The notes: generated from the letters alone by a model not told the origin. DNA of 64,000 bases from Leucobacter sp. UCMA 4100 (GCF_027853335.1 NZ_JAFEUS010000002.1:2030514-2094513), one strand, 5' to 3'; positions 16,598 through 24,612 are shown, numbered from the stretch's first letter. Translations and numbers: made by a program.

Positions 16598-17428
16598 TCA
16601 CCAGGTGAGGCTCGTGAGCGCAACCGCCGAGGCTGAGAGCGCTAGGAGCCCGATGTAGCTCCAGGCGTGAACGGTATCGCTGATGCGCGGGGCTCTGCGG
16701 CGCAGGTACACGATCACGGGAACGGCTCCCACGAGCAGAGCGAGCCCCGCGACGAGGTCAACCGAGCCGACGAGCCCCGGGGCTGCGACGTGCCCAGGAG
16801 CAATCAAGAGTGAGACGAGCAGGGCGGGCGCGACAATCGCGAGGGTGAGCGGGTTCGCGAGCGTCGTCGCGAGTGACATCGGTGCGCCAGAGCGCCGCAT
16901 GAGTGGAACCGTCATGACGCTACCGCCCACCCCGAGCAGGGCCGCGATCGTGCCGATGGGGGTGCCGAGCCAGGAGGGCAAGAGGGTTCGGCAATCATTT
17001 GTTGCGGGCTGTTGCTCGGGCTGATCCGCCTGCTTTGGGGTAATGAAGCCAGGCCGCGCTACAAGGTCAATGATCGTGATGAGCACGTAGGTGACGAAAC
17101 CCCAGCGCAGTAACCAGTCGGGCGAGAATCGGCCGAGTGCCGCGCCAAGGGCTCCTCCGAGTGCGAGCAGCGCGATGAGTGACCCGTGCCCGCGCAGGGT
17201 TGCGAGCGCCTCACGGTCGGTCGCGACCGTCGCGACGATGGCATTCACGAGCATGACGAGCGCTGAGGTCGCTGTCGCGACCGCGAGGGCATCGCCTCCC
17301 AGGTGCGCGTCGACGATCGCGATGATGGGCACGGTCACGAAGCCGCCACCGAAGCCGAAGAGCGCCGTGGTGATGCCGACAATGACGCCAACGAGAACGA
17401 TGATGAGGAGCGAGGCAGAAAAGATCAC
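16598..17428 (-). CDS. TSUP-family (TauE/SafE) anion permease
   Basis: 276 residues with eight hydrophobic segments and the two TSUP signature repeats, GITTALFGFGGGFVTVPII near the N-terminus and GTIAALLGVGGSVMTVPLM in the middle. TSUP proteins move sulfite, taurine-derived sulfonates or organic acids across the membrane; the substrate cannot be read from the sequence. It is divergent from the AraC-type regulator at 17512 with only 83 bp between them, so that regulator is the obvious candidate for its control. Confidence 0.88.
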   Translation of the reverse strand: MIFSASLLIIVLVGVIVGITTALFGFGGGFVTVPIIAIVDAHLGGDALAVATATSALVMLVNAIVATVATDREALATLRGHGSLIALLALGGALGAALGRFSPDWLLRWGFVTYVLITIIDLVARPGFITPKQADQPEQQPATNDCRTLLPSWLGTPIGTIAALLGVGGSVMTVPLMRRSGAPMSLATTLANPLTLAIVAPALLVSLLIAPGHVAAPGLVGSVDLVAGLALLVGAVPVIVYLRRRAPRISDTVHAWSYIGLLALSASAVALTSLTW

Positions 17429-17511
17429 CAGACCATTTCACTTGATCGCCGTCGGTGAAACAATCGATAGTTTGTCTGATTCTTGCGAGTTTTAGCCAGT
17501 AGAGTGGAGGC

Positions 17512-18270
17512 GTGCTTAACACCTCGCTCGCTGACGCCGATCACCTCGCCACGCAGGTGCTACCCATCGGCACCGAATACCCGCCCGGCTACCTGCTGCG
17601 GCGACACGAGCACCGCAGGGCCCAGCTGCTCTACGGCGCGAAGGGCGTGATGCGGCTCGATACCGACGAGGGGTCGTGGATCGTGCCCGAAGATCGCGCG
17701 GCACTGATCCCGCCAGGCATGCCTCACGAGGTGCTCATGGACGGCGTGACAACGTGGAGCCTCTACATTGAGCCAGCCGCGGTGCCCTGGTGGCCCGAGC
17801 ACTGCGAGGTGATCGAGGTGAACGCGCTCTTGCGCGAACTGCTGCGAGCGGCAAATGCGCTGCCGCTCGAGTACGAGGTGCGGGGGCGAGACGGCTCGCT
17901 CATCGATCTCGTGCTGCACGAGCTCAGGGCCCAGACGCCGCTGCCGTTTCACATCACGGTTCCGCACGAAGAGCCCTTTCGGGGGCTGTGCCAGCGCTAC
18001 CTCGAAGCACCACACCTCGCGATCGACAACCGAGCCTGGGCAGCTGAGGCCGCCATGAGCCCCCGCTCGTTTGACCGGCACTTTGTGAAACTCACGGGGT
18101 CAACGCCGGCTGCATGGCGGGCACGGGCGAGACTGCTTGCCTCGCTCGGGATGCTGCGGCATGAGAGCGTGACCGACGTCTCGGCGACGCTCGGGTACCA
18201 GTCTCCCGCGGCGTTCTCGGCTGCGTTCTCGCAGGTGTTCGGGCAGCCGCCGTCGTCGTTTCAGGGCTAG
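17512..18270 (+). CDS. AraC-family transcriptional regulator with cupin sensor domain
   Basis: 252 residues from GTG at 17512. A TAGAGT -10 box at 17500-17505 lies 6 bases before it, so the message is probably leaderless. The N-terminal cupin shows RRHEHRRAQLLYGAKGVMRL and the proline loop LIPPGMPHEV. The C-terminal AraC DNA-binding domain has two helix-turn-helices, AWAAEAAMSPRSFDRHF and VTDVSATLGYQSPAAFSAAF (about 165-250). It is divergent from the TSUP gene, which it may activate. Its stop overlaps that of the convergent hydrolase. Confidence 0.88.
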   Translation: MLNTSLADADHLATQVLPIGTEYPPGYLLRRHEHRRAQLLYGAKGVMRLDTDEGSWIVPEDRAALIPPGMPHEVLMDGVTTWSLYIEPAAVPWWPEHCEVIEVNALLRELLRAANALPLEYEVRGRDGSLIDLVLHELRAQTPLPFHITVPHEEPFRGLCQRYLEAPHLAIDNRAWAAEAAMSPRSFDRHFVKLTGSTPAAWRARARLLASLGMLRHESVTDVSATLGYQSPAAFSAAFSQVFGQPPSSFQG

Positions 18271-19169
18271 TGCTGCCCGTGTGCTTCCTCGGTCGCGACG
18301 AGGTGCGCAAAGACGGTCGGCCATGTCTCGGCGTTGCTTGAACGAAAAATGCCCATGTGGCCAATGCGGCTTCGCCCCAGTTGCTCTGGCGTGTAGCTGA
18401 GGCTCGTGACGTTGGCGCCCGAGTACCAGGACTCGAGCTCGGCGGTCGCTTCGGGCGACATGACCTCGTCGTCGCTGAACGCGATGCAGGTGATCGGTAT
18501 CTCGACCGCGGCGTACTGCGCGCGAAGCTCGGGGTGCTCGTGAAACATGTAGTCGCGTCGCCTGCACCACCTTGTCCACTGGCGCATGAGATCGGGCGGG
18601 GTGTCGCCGAGAATGCGGTACTTTTTGCCCGGAAAGTAGCCGTATGCCCGCGTGAGCAGCGGGCTCAGCACGTACCAGAGCAGGGGGGCCTTGAAACGGT
18701 TGCTGCGGGGGCTGAAGTGCAGCGAGCCGGTTCCGCACGCAACGATCGTCGCCGCCTCGAGCTCGGTCGTGTCGGTGAAGCCGAGTAGCTGCGAACCGAG
18801 GCTCTGGCCGATCCACTGAATGCGTGCGTCTTGGCCTTCACGAGCGCGAACGGTTTCGAGCATGATGCGTGCGTCTGCGCCCCACGTCGTCATGGTTGCC
18901 CTCGTATCTTTGAGGGTTTTGCCCGGCTCGATGGAGCCCGCGAAGCCCTGGTAATCGAAGGTGTAGACCGTGAAGCCCTGAGCTGCGAGCCACGTTGCAA
19001 ACGGGGCGTAGAAGCTTTGCGGGGTGCTCATCGCCGCAGCAATGATCGCGACCCGATCGGTCTGGGCGGGTGCCGAAAACCGCTTCACGCTGAGCGGCGC
19101 TCCGCCCTCACCCTCGAAAACCAGTGATTCGATGGTGATGTCGTGCTCACCCGGTGCTTGCTCACTCAC
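18267..19169 (-). CDS. Alpha/beta hydrolase
   Basis: 300 residues from GTG at 19169, with AGGGGAG a few bases upstream; longer in-frame starts have no ribosome-binding site. The nucleophile elbow is GQSLGSQ (GxSxG), the lid region follows (FSPRSNRFKAPLLWYVLSPL), and a catalytic Asp (AFSDDEVMSPEA) and His (GHMGIFR) are present near the C-terminus, so the triad looks complete. The sequence resembles serine-aminopeptidase-like or esterase-type hydrolases of actinobacteria. The substrate is unknown and no partner gene stands next to it. Confidence 0.82.
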   Translation of the reverse strand: MSEQAPGEHDITIESLVFEGEGGAPLSVKRFSAPAQTDRVAIIAAAMSTPQSFYAPFATWLAAQGFTVYTFDYQGFAGSIEPGKTLKDTRATMTTWGADARIMLETVRAREGQDARIQWIGQSLGSQLLGFTDTTELEAATIVACGTGSLHFSPRSNRFKAPLLWYVLSPLLTRAYGYFPGKKYRILGDTPPDLMRQWTRWCRRRDYMFHEHPELRAQYAAVEIPITCIAFSDDEVMSPEATAELESWYSGANVTSLSYTPEQLGRSRIGHMGIFRSSNAETWPTVFAHLVATEEAHGQH

Positions 19170-19303
19170 GATGACTCCCCTGGCATGGTGTGAAGAAACG
19201 TGGGGCTGCCATGCCACACGCCTCACACCATAGCTTTCATGAGAAGAAAGCGGAAAAGTGTTGTTGAGGCTGCACAATGCTGGCGGTGATACCGCCGAGC
19301 ACG

Positions 19304-19525
19304 TTACTTCTTTCGCTTCTGGAACCAGGGGAAGAACGAACCGATGATGACGCCGATTGCGAGCAGCAGCAGTACCCAGAGCCAGCCTGGCATCGTCATG
19401 GCCACGCCAAAGAAGTGCATCGTCGCGTCGCCGCTGTTCGAAAAGATAAACACGGCTCCGATTGCGATGAAGAGCAACGCGATGATCATTTTCGGCGAGA
19501 CTTTGAATGATGACTGTTCTGACAT
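19304..19525 (-). CDS. Small LapA-domain (DUF1049-like) membrane protein
   Basis: 73 residues with two hydrophobic helices (MIIALLFIAIGAVFIFSNS and WLWVLLLLAIGVIIGSFF) and a basic end (WFQKRKK). The FSNSGDATMHFFG linker and the GxxIGSFF exit match the LapA/DUF1049 pattern. A good AGGGGGT ribosome-binding site precedes ATG at 19525. Its function in actinobacteria is not known to me. It stands alone, upstream of a tRNA-like gene on the other strand. Confidence 0.75.
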   Translation of the reverse strand: MSEQSSFKVSPKMIIALLFIAIGAVFIFSNSGDATMHFFGVAMTMPGWLWVLLLLAIGVIIGSFFPWFQKRKK

Positions 19526-19637
19526 GTGTGACCCCCTGCGGCGAGCGAAACCCTGGCGTTCGCTCCTGATTCGAGTCTCTCATAATCACCGCGTATACTC
19601 ACGAATAACTGGCGTGCCGTGCGCACGAAAGTTGATC

Positions 19638-19707
19638 GGTGGGGTGTCCGAACGTCAGGTTGCGGCCCGCAAGGCCGTATATGCAGGTTCAAATCCTGCC
19701 CCCACCT
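19638..19707 (+). tRNA. Divergent tRNA-Cys (anticodon GCA) or tRNA-Cys-like RNA
   Basis: The 70-base sequence folds as a tRNA without encoded CCA: acceptor GGTGGGG (19638-19644) pairs 7 of 7 with CCCCACC (19700-19706) with discriminator T. The T-arm GCAGG/CCTGC has the canonical TTCAAAT loop. The anticodon stem GCGGC/GCCGT encloses CCGCAAG with GCA at 19669-19671. Oddities: position 33 is C (19668) instead of the near-universal T, the D-loop AACGTCA lacks the GG pair, and the D-stem closes with a T-T mismatch. It may be a specialised or decaying second tRNA-Cys rather than the housekeeping one. Confidence 0.65.
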
Positions 19708-19769
19708 CTGTTTGCCTGAAGCCCTGTTCGGGCGACTGCGTCGTTGAGGCGGGGGCCGGGCGTGAGGCT

Positions 19770-20345
19770 CTAGGCCTCGGCGAGCGCGCCGGTTCGCACC
19801 TGGCGCATGGCCTTGCTCCAGGTCACGACCTGCTCGAACATTGGCTCTACTGATGCTGCCTGCAGTTCGGTCGGCGCGAACGTCTGGAAGTTCTCGAAGT
19901 CGGTGAAGAGCGAGAACATGCCCTGCTTCTGCACGTGTGCAACCTGCAGCTCAGAGAGAATGCCGCGCAGATGCTCGACGGCGCGTACGCCGAAGGCCGA
20001 GCCGTACCCCACGAGGCCGGCTGCCTTGTTGGCCCACTCGGCGTTCAGGTAGCTGAGTGCGTTTGCGAGTGCCGGCGGGACCGAGTGGTTGTACTCGCCG
20101 GTCACGAAGATGAAGCCGTCGAACTGGGCGATCTTTTCGGCCCAAGCCTTGGTGTGTGCGTGCTCATACTGGCCCATGGCCGCTGGCAGGCCCTCGTTGA
20201 GTACGGGCAGGTTGTAGTCGGCGATGTCGACGAGCTCGTACTGTGCGTCGCCGCGCTCGGTTGCACGTGCGTGCAGCCACTCGGCAAGGCCGTAGTTAAT
20301 GCGGCCGGGGCGAGTTGAGCCGGTGATGATGGCGATCTTGACCAT
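19770..20345 (-). CDS. NAD(P)H-dependent FMN reductase / flavodoxin-fold oxidoreductase
   Basis: 191 residues from ATG at 20345 with AAGGAGA upstream; the frame extends further back without a site. The FMN-phosphate loop GSTRPGR is at residues 9-15 and the second flavin motif TGEYNHSVPPALANALSYL is in the middle, as in the NADPH-dependent FMN reductase (Lot6/ArsH-like) family. It reduces flavins or quinones in the cytoplasm. A MarR-family regulator is encoded divergently and a 22-bp palindrome lies between, so it is probably induced by redox-active compounds. Confidence 0.88.
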   Translation of the reverse strand: MVKIAIITGSTRPGRINYGLAEWLHARATERGDAQYELVDIADYNLPVLNEGLPAAMGQYEHAHTKAWAEKIAQFDGFIFVTGEYNHSVPPALANALSYLNAEWANKAAGLVGYGSAFGVRAVEHLRGILSELQVAHVQKQGMFSLFTDFENFQTFAPTELQAASVEPMFEQVVTWSKAMRQVRTGALAEA

Positions 20346-20416
20346 GGTTCTCCTTGGGCTGGCGTTGCTGACGCGGCGCTCGTGCCGCTCGGAACAAGAA
20401 ATAATGTTTGCACAAA

Positions 20417-20438
20417 AGTATCTTGCTTGCAAACTACT
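20417..20438. promoter_or_regulatory. Putative MarR operator shared by the reductase and marR genes
   Basis: A 22-base imperfect palindrome with the pattern AGTAnnTTGCwwGCAAnnTACT (16 of 22 positions symmetric), overlapped by GTTTGCA/TGCAAAC repeats. It lies 72 bases from each start in the divergent intergenic region. Confidence 0.5.
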
Positions 20439-20509
20439 TGCTGGGAAGATGCCTGGCTGGTAGGTTTGACACACGACGCGCGGTGCCCCGCGCAGAAAGC
20501 GAGACTCCC

Positions 20510-20986
20510 GTGGCAACCGATCGTTCGAGCACCGTCGACGATGCGACCGCGGTTGAGCTCTGGGGGCGCGTCATTCGAGGGTTCACCGCGACCAACCGGC
20601 GGGTGCACGCGGTGTTCAAAGAACGCTTTGATCTCAACGAGGCAGAAGTCGAGACGCTATTAAGTCTCGTGCGACGCCCCGATCATCAGGCCAGGCACAA
20701 TACGCTCGCGACGGCCGCAGGGTTTTCGACGGGCGGCTTCACGAAGGTGGCCGACAAGCTCACCGCGAGGGGGTTCACTGAGCGCAATGCTTGTTCGGCC
20801 GATCGAAGGGTGAGCTATTTGCAGCTCACCGCTCAGGGTGCTGAACTTGCGGCCGAACTCGAGGTGGTCGCGGCCGAGGTGAATCGTGAGTACGTCATTG
20901 AGGTGCTCGGCTTCGAACGCGCCTCGCTCGTGGCTGATGCCTTCGTCGAGCTGTACCAGGCGCACCACAATGCAGCGAAGCCCTAA
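20510..20986 (+). CDS. MarR-family transcriptional regulator
   Basis: 158 residues when started at GTG 20510; an in-frame start at 20408 would run through the operator-like palindrome and a TTGACA box, so I reject it. The winged helix-turn-helix is visible: LNEAEVETLLSLVRRP, the recognition region NTLATAAGFSTGGFTKVADK and the wing ERNACSADRRVSYLQLT with the conserved DRR. The C-terminal helix for dimerisation follows. It likely represses the divergent flavin reductase and itself. Confidence 0.85.
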   Translation: MATDRSSTVDDATAVELWGRVIRGFTATNRRVHAVFKERFDLNEAEVETLLSLVRRPDHQARHNTLATAAGFSTGGFTKVADKLTARGFTERNACSADRRVSYLQLTAQGAELAAELEVVAAEVNREYVIEVLGFERASLVADAFVELYQAHHNAAKP

Positions 20987-20999
20987 GGTGTTCGCGGCT

Positions 21000-21015
21000 G
21001 TTCGTTCAGACGAAC
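21000..21015. terminator. Hairpin after marR
   Basis: GTTCGT (21000-21005) and ACGAAC (21010-21015) pair perfectly around TCAG, with further CGCG/CGCG pairing outside. It follows the marR stop by 13 bases and has no T-tract. It could be a terminator or an operator for the next gene. Confidence 0.35.
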
Positions 21016-21063
21016 CGCGCGTTAGACTACAACCGAGTCTGGTTTGAGAGCGGAGGTGATTCG

Positions 21064-21381
21064 GTGCTCGCACGCTACTTCGCGCTCGCGCAGTTTCTCT
21101 GCGTGAGCGGTACGGTGACGGGAGCGGTCACCGTTGGCACCGAAATGCAGCCAGCATCGGTTCAGCTGTTCGTGCTGATCGTGCTCGGCATTCCCGCGCT
21201 GACCCTCATGCTGCGGTGGATCAGCCTCGCCCACAAACGCTTCTACGGTTTTCGGGGCGTTCCCTCAAGCCGGGCCGCGGCGCTCACCCCGGCGCGCAGC
21301 TGGCGGGTCTCGAGTGACCCCGGAATTCGTGGGGCAGTGCGCGTGCGCGCACCGGCGATCGCGGGTCACGCTCACGCGTGA
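21064..21381 (+). CDS. Small membrane protein, DUF6412-like, next to yidC
   Basis: 105 residues from GTG at 21064, preceded by GGAGG at 21051-21055. Two hydrophobic helices (YFALAQFLCVSGTVTGAVTV and LFVLIVLGIPALTLMLRWIS) are followed by a basic, Pro/Arg-rich tail of about 45 residues (PSSRAAALTPARSWR). Small proteins of this kind commonly stand just upstream of a second YidC in actinobacteria, as here; from memory they are named DUF6412. The function is unknown; co-occurrence suggests a role with the insertase. Confidence 0.6.
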   Translation: MLARYFALAQFLCVSGTVTGAVTVGTEMQPASVQLFVLIVLGIPALTLMLRWISLAHKRFYGFRGVPSSRAAALTPARSWRVSSDPGIRGAVRVRAPAIAGHAHA

Positions 21382-21494
21382 GTGAGACCCGTCTCGAGGG
21401 CTTGACGTGCCGATGCGGCGCTGCCCTCTGAATCACAGTGATGCCGTCTTGCCCGTTCTTGGGGCACGCGTCACCGCGCTCACTCCCGTGCGAG

Positions 21495-21521
21495 CGAAAG
21501 CACCGCTTTCGGGCGGTTTTT
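21495..21521 (+). terminator. Terminator-like hairpin in the yidC leader
   Basis: CGAAAGC (21495-21501) and GCTTTCG (21505-21511) pair perfectly around ACC and are followed by GGCGG and TTTTT to 21521. It sits 28 bases before the yidC start, so it could end the upstream transcript or attenuate yidC expression. Confidence 0.5.
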
Positions 21522-21548
21522 GCACCGTAAACGCACGAAAAGAGAACC

Positions 21549-22364
21549 ATGAATATTTACGAATTTGGCCCGATCAAGCTGCTGGTGAGTGCAGCGAACT
21601 GGGCAGTAACGCACCTGAGCGCGCTCCTTGAGCCGCTTGCCGGGACCGAGAGCGCGGCCCTCGCGGTCATCGCGCTCACCGTGCTCGTGAGGGCCTGCCT
21701 CATTCCCGTCGGCCGCTCGCAAGTGAAAGCGACGGTCACGAGGCAACGCCTCGCGCCGCAGCTTGCCGAGATTCAACGCAAGTACGCGAAGAAGCCCGAA
21801 GAACTCCAGCGTCGCACGATGGAGCTGTACAAGGCCGAGAAAGCCTCACCCTTCGCTGGCTGCCTGCCGGTGCTCGCGCAAATGCCGGTGCTCATGGCGG
21901 TGTACGGACTTTTTGTGTTGCAGCGCATCGGCGGCGAGCCGAACGAGCTGCTGGGGCACACCCTCTGGGATGTTCCGCTTTCTTCGAAGTTTCTCCCGAG
22001 CCTTTTTGCCGGCGATGTGACGCTCGCGTCGACGCTGCTCATGCTCGTCATCATGGTCATCATCGCGGCCTGCGCTGCGACATCGCGCAAACTGCTCATG
22101 CCGCCCACGCCCGCTCCGGCCGCGAAGCCGGCGCCGCAACCCGCAGGAATCGCGGGTGAGGTGCGCATGCCCGACCTCACGGGCGTCACGAAGGTGCTGA
22201 GCTTTATGCCGTTCATGACCGCGGTGATTGCGACGTTCGTTCCTCTCGCGGCGGCGCTCTACCTCATGACGACGACGGCGTGGACGCTCGGTGAGCGCCT
22301 CATCCTCAACCGCATCTACGGCGTGAAACCTGGCGCTCAGGCCGAGGTGAGCGCGCAGTCATAG
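21549..22364 (+). CDS. YidC/Oxa1-family membrane protein insertase (second-paralog type)
   Basis: 271 residues, shorter than housekeeping YidC and without a large periplasmic domain. The insertase core is clear: ALAVIALTVLVRACLIPVGR with the functional Arg in the first core helix, the coiled cytoplasmic hairpin (LAEIQRKYAKKPEELQRRTM), then CLPVLAQMPVLMAVYG and three further helices. It inserts proteins into the cytoplasmic membrane. Short YidC copies outside the oriC region, paired with a DUF6412-like gene, occur in other actinobacteria. The 167-bp upstream region holds a terminator-like hairpin. The 3' end overlaps the convergent acetyltransferase by 28 bases. Confidence 0.88.
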   Translation: MNIYEFGPIKLLVSAANWAVTHLSALLEPLAGTESAALAVIALTVLVRACLIPVGRSQVKATVTRQRLAPQLAEIQRKYAKKPEELQRRTMELYKAEKASPFAGCLPVLAQMPVLMAVYGLFVLQRIGGEPNELLGHTLWDVPLSSKFLPSLFAGDVTLASTLLMLVIMVIIAACAATSRKLLMPPTPAPAAKPAPQPAGIAGEVRMPDLTGVTKVLSFMPFMTAVIATFVPLAAALYLMTTTAWTLGERLILNRIYGVKPGAQAEVSAQS

Positions 22365-22765
22365 CGCTGCCGCTCAGGCCATCGCGGGTCGGGCGCGGCG
22401 CTCGTGATGGTGAAGCCGCGCTTGCGATAGAAGTCGACGGCATCGTCGTCGGTTTGGGCGTAGAGCGTGGCGCCGCCGACGTGATCGCGAACCGCCTCGA
22501 TGAGCCGTGAGCCGTGGCCGCCGTGTTGCGCAGCGGCGCCCACCGCGATGTACTCAATTTCAACGGGTTCGCGTGAGGCATCGAACGACACGAAACCGAT
22601 GAGCTCCTGAGGCTCTTGCTCGCCGAAAAGCCCGAGCGTCGTGAGCCCGGGAAGCTCGTCGGTGATGATCGCGGTGATGGCCTCGTCTGGCAGCTCAGCG
22701 GCAAGCCACACGAGCCCGCGCATGGCGGTCGACGAGCGCTCGGCGCTCTGGAGTTCTCGAATCAT
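22337..22765 (-). CDS. GNAT-family N-acetyltransferase
   Basis: 142 residues. The GNAT core is seen: a beta-strand with IEYIAVGAAAQHGGHGSRLI, where QHGGHG is the acetyl-CoA pyrophosphate loop (usual Q/RxxGxG/A), and the C-terminal YAQTDDDAVDFYRKRGF with the tyrosine used as general acid. It transfers an acetyl group to an unknown amine. It overlaps the yidC 3' end, and the start at 22765 is 67 bases from the divergent AraC gene. Confidence 0.85.
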   Translation of the reverse strand: MIRELQSAERSSTAMRGLVWLAAELPDEAITAIITDELPGLTTLGLFGEQEPQELIGFVSFDASREPVEIEYIAVGAAAQHGGHGSRLIEAVRDHVGGATLYAQTDDDAVDFYRKRGFTITSAAPDPRWPERQRYDCALTSA

Positions 22766-22832
22766 CGTTCTATTCTGCCCGAAACGACCCGGGGTGTGCG
22801 TTGGGCGCAGCTTTGCTCGCTACGCTATAACC

Positions 22833-23597
22833 GTGACCCGAGCCTTCTCGCTGCGAAAGACCCCGGCCAAGAGCCGAGGCTTTCTCCTGACGACGGTGAA
22901 ACACACGACCCACACGATTCGAGAGTGGGCCGATGAGACGCACGGCGAAGACGAGCTCATCTGGTCGACGGCAGGGGTCGCGCGGGTGCGGGCGGGAGAT
23001 GCGCTCTGGACTCTCCCCGCGCACCGAGCGGTGTGGATCCCGGCCGGCGTTCCCCACACCATTGAAGCCTCGGCCGACACGATTCTGCACGCGACATTTC
23101 TCGCGGTGGGGGTCGCCGATCACCTGCCGCGGGAGGCGACGGTGATTGAGCTCATGCCCGCGATCCGCGAACTGCTGCTCTTGAACGCGGGCAGTGAGAT
23201 GCCAGCCGACACGCGTATGCGGCTGCAGGCGCTCGCGATTGAGCTTATGCGGCCAAGCCCGAGCGCTCAGGTTGACCTCGCGATGCCCGTGAGCCCGCGC
23301 ATTCTGTTTGTGGCTGAGCGCATTCTTGCCGACCCGGCTGCACACAAGACCACGGTCGACTGGGCCGATCAGGTGGGAATGCCCGCGAGGCAACTTTCTC
23401 GAGCATTCGCCGATGAGACCGGGCTCAGTATGACCCAGTGGCGCATCCGGGCCCGGGTGAAGGCCTCGCTCGTGCCACTCGCCTCGGGCGAGACCGTCGT
23501 TGCGACCGCTCGCGCCCTCGGGTACGCGAATGCGGGCACGTTTATTGAGCACTTCACCGCGACGCTTGGGAGCACCCCCGCGGCCTACTTCTCGTAA
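22833..23597 (+). CDS. AraC-family transcriptional regulator (cupin + HTH)
   Basis: 254 residues from GTG at 22833, 6 bases after a TACGCT -10 box (22821-22826), so probably leaderless. The reading frame is open upstream but without a start that makes sense. The N-terminal cupin contains WTLPAHRAVWIPAGVPHTIE. The C-terminal AraC domain has VDWADQVGMPARQLSRAFAD and ETVVATARALGYANAGTFIE (about 180-250). It precedes the iron-boxed SIP gene on the same strand but is separated from it by a DtxR-like site, so the two may be controlled separately. Confidence 0.87.
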   Translation: MTRAFSLRKTPAKSRGFLLTTVKHTTHTIREWADETHGEDELIWSTAGVARVRAGDALWTLPAHRAVWIPAGVPHTIEASADTILHATFLAVGVADHLPREATVIELMPAIRELLLLNAGSEMPADTRMRLQALAIELMRPSPSAQVDLAMPVSPRILFVAERILADPAAHKTTVDWADQVGMPARQLSRAFADETGLSMTQWRIRARVKASLVPLASGETVVATARALGYANAGTFIEHFTATLGSTPAAYFS

Positions 23598-23675
23598 TAC
23601 CCGGGAGGTGCGGGGGCACTGTCAAAAAGCACTACGTTTGCACAACATAGCGGTATTTGACGAGGGTAGTCTGAT

Positions 23676-23694
23676 GTAGGTAAGCCTTGCCTAA
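23676..23694. promoter_or_regulatory. DtxR/IdeR-type iron box upstream of the second SIP gene
   Basis: GTAGGTAAGCCTTGCCTAA matches 15 of 19 positions of the DtxR consensus TTAGGTTAGSCTAACCTAA. It stands 51 bases before the SIP start and downstream of a TTGACG -35-like box (23657-23662), where a bound repressor would block the promoter under iron-replete conditions. Confidence 0.75.
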
Positions 23695-23745
23695 GCGTTC
23701 GGCGGGGCGTTGAGCGTTCAAGACTTCGAGAAGCGAGGCCCACCC

Positions 23746-24543
23746 ATGGCAATTCCCTGTTCACCAGCACGGGTCGTGAGCACCAAGCGACTTTCACCGC
23801 ACATGATTCGCATTCAGTTCGAGGCGGTCGGCGGCTGGCGCTGGTTCGTCGACGGGGTGGGCGACGAGCGCATCGACATTGCGATTCCGCGCCCGGGCGA
23901 GACGGTCGCTGAACTCGACACCTTCAACCTGCCCGAATACGGGCGCGGCTGGCAGGGCGAAGAGCCGCCCTGGCGCCACTACACGGTGCGCGACGTGCAC
24001 GACGAGGGCGCGCGCATCGACATCGACTTCGTGGTGCACGACGGTGGCATTGCTTCGAGCTGGGCAGAACGGGCCGAGCCGGGGCACATGATCGGCGTCT
24101 TCGGGGTCGACCGAGAGAGCGCAAGCGCCTCGTACTACAACCAGCCCGCCGACGCCGAGTACCAGCTGCTCGTTGCCGACGCGACCGGGCTGCCAGGGCT
24201 CGGGCGAATTCTCGAGCAGCTGCCCGCCCATATGCGCGCGACCGCGATCGTTGAGGTGTGCGACGAGGCCGACGTGCTTGAGCTCACAACCGAGGCCGAC
24301 GTCACGGTGATCTGGAAAACGGGAAGCGGCAACGGCCTCGCACCGAGCGTACTTGCCGACGAGGTGCAGAAGATCAGCGAGCCCGATGTGCCCTGGTACG
24401 CCTGGGTTGCCTGCGAGGCCGCAACGAGCCGCGCGATCCGCAAAGATCTGCGGGGTCGTCTCGGACTCGCGCGCGACCGGCATAACGTCGTGGGGTACTG
24501 GACTCAGAACCTCGCAGGCGACATGCCAGCCGACGTCGGCTAG
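23746..24543 (+). CDS. Siderophore-interacting protein, second copy
   Basis: 265 residues from ATG at 23746 with GCGAGG upstream. It has the flavoreductase features of the SIP family: RHYTVRD for FAD binding, IDIDFVVHDGGIASSWAERA, the NAD(P)H-side segment YAWVACEAATSRAIRKDL and the C-terminal GYWTQN. It should reduce ferric siderophore or ferric iron in the cytoplasm. It shares only family-level similarity with the SIP at 7005 and has no low-complexity tail. A DtxR-like box directly upstream indicates repression by iron. Confidence 0.9.
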   Translation: MAIPCSPARVVSTKRLSPHMIRIQFEAVGGWRWFVDGVGDERIDIAIPRPGETVAELDTFNLPEYGRGWQGEEPPWRHYTVRDVHDEGARIDIDFVVHDGGIASSWAERAEPGHMIGVFGVDRESASASYYNQPADAEYQLLVADATGLPGLGRILEQLPAHMRATAIVEVCDEADVLELTTEADVTVIWKTGSGNGLAPSVLADEVQKISEPDVPWYAWVACEAATSRAIRKDLRGRLGLARDRHNVVGYWTQNLAGDMPADVG

Positions 24544-24612
24544 CGAAGCGGGCCCTGCCCCTTCAATAGAATGGCCTCAAGCGCGGCGCGCGTGAGGGCG
24601 ATGAGGGGGTTC

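Noticed and set aside
15596-16636. Plus-strand frame of 346 codons across the DHA2 MFS gene
   Set aside because: Charged, repetitive composition without hydrophobic pattern or motif; the minus strand encodes a clear 14-helix transporter.
21407-21631. 74-codon frame between the DUF6412-like gene and yidC
   Set aside because: It runs through a terminator-like hairpin and into the yidC coding start in another frame; no ribosome-binding site or family features.
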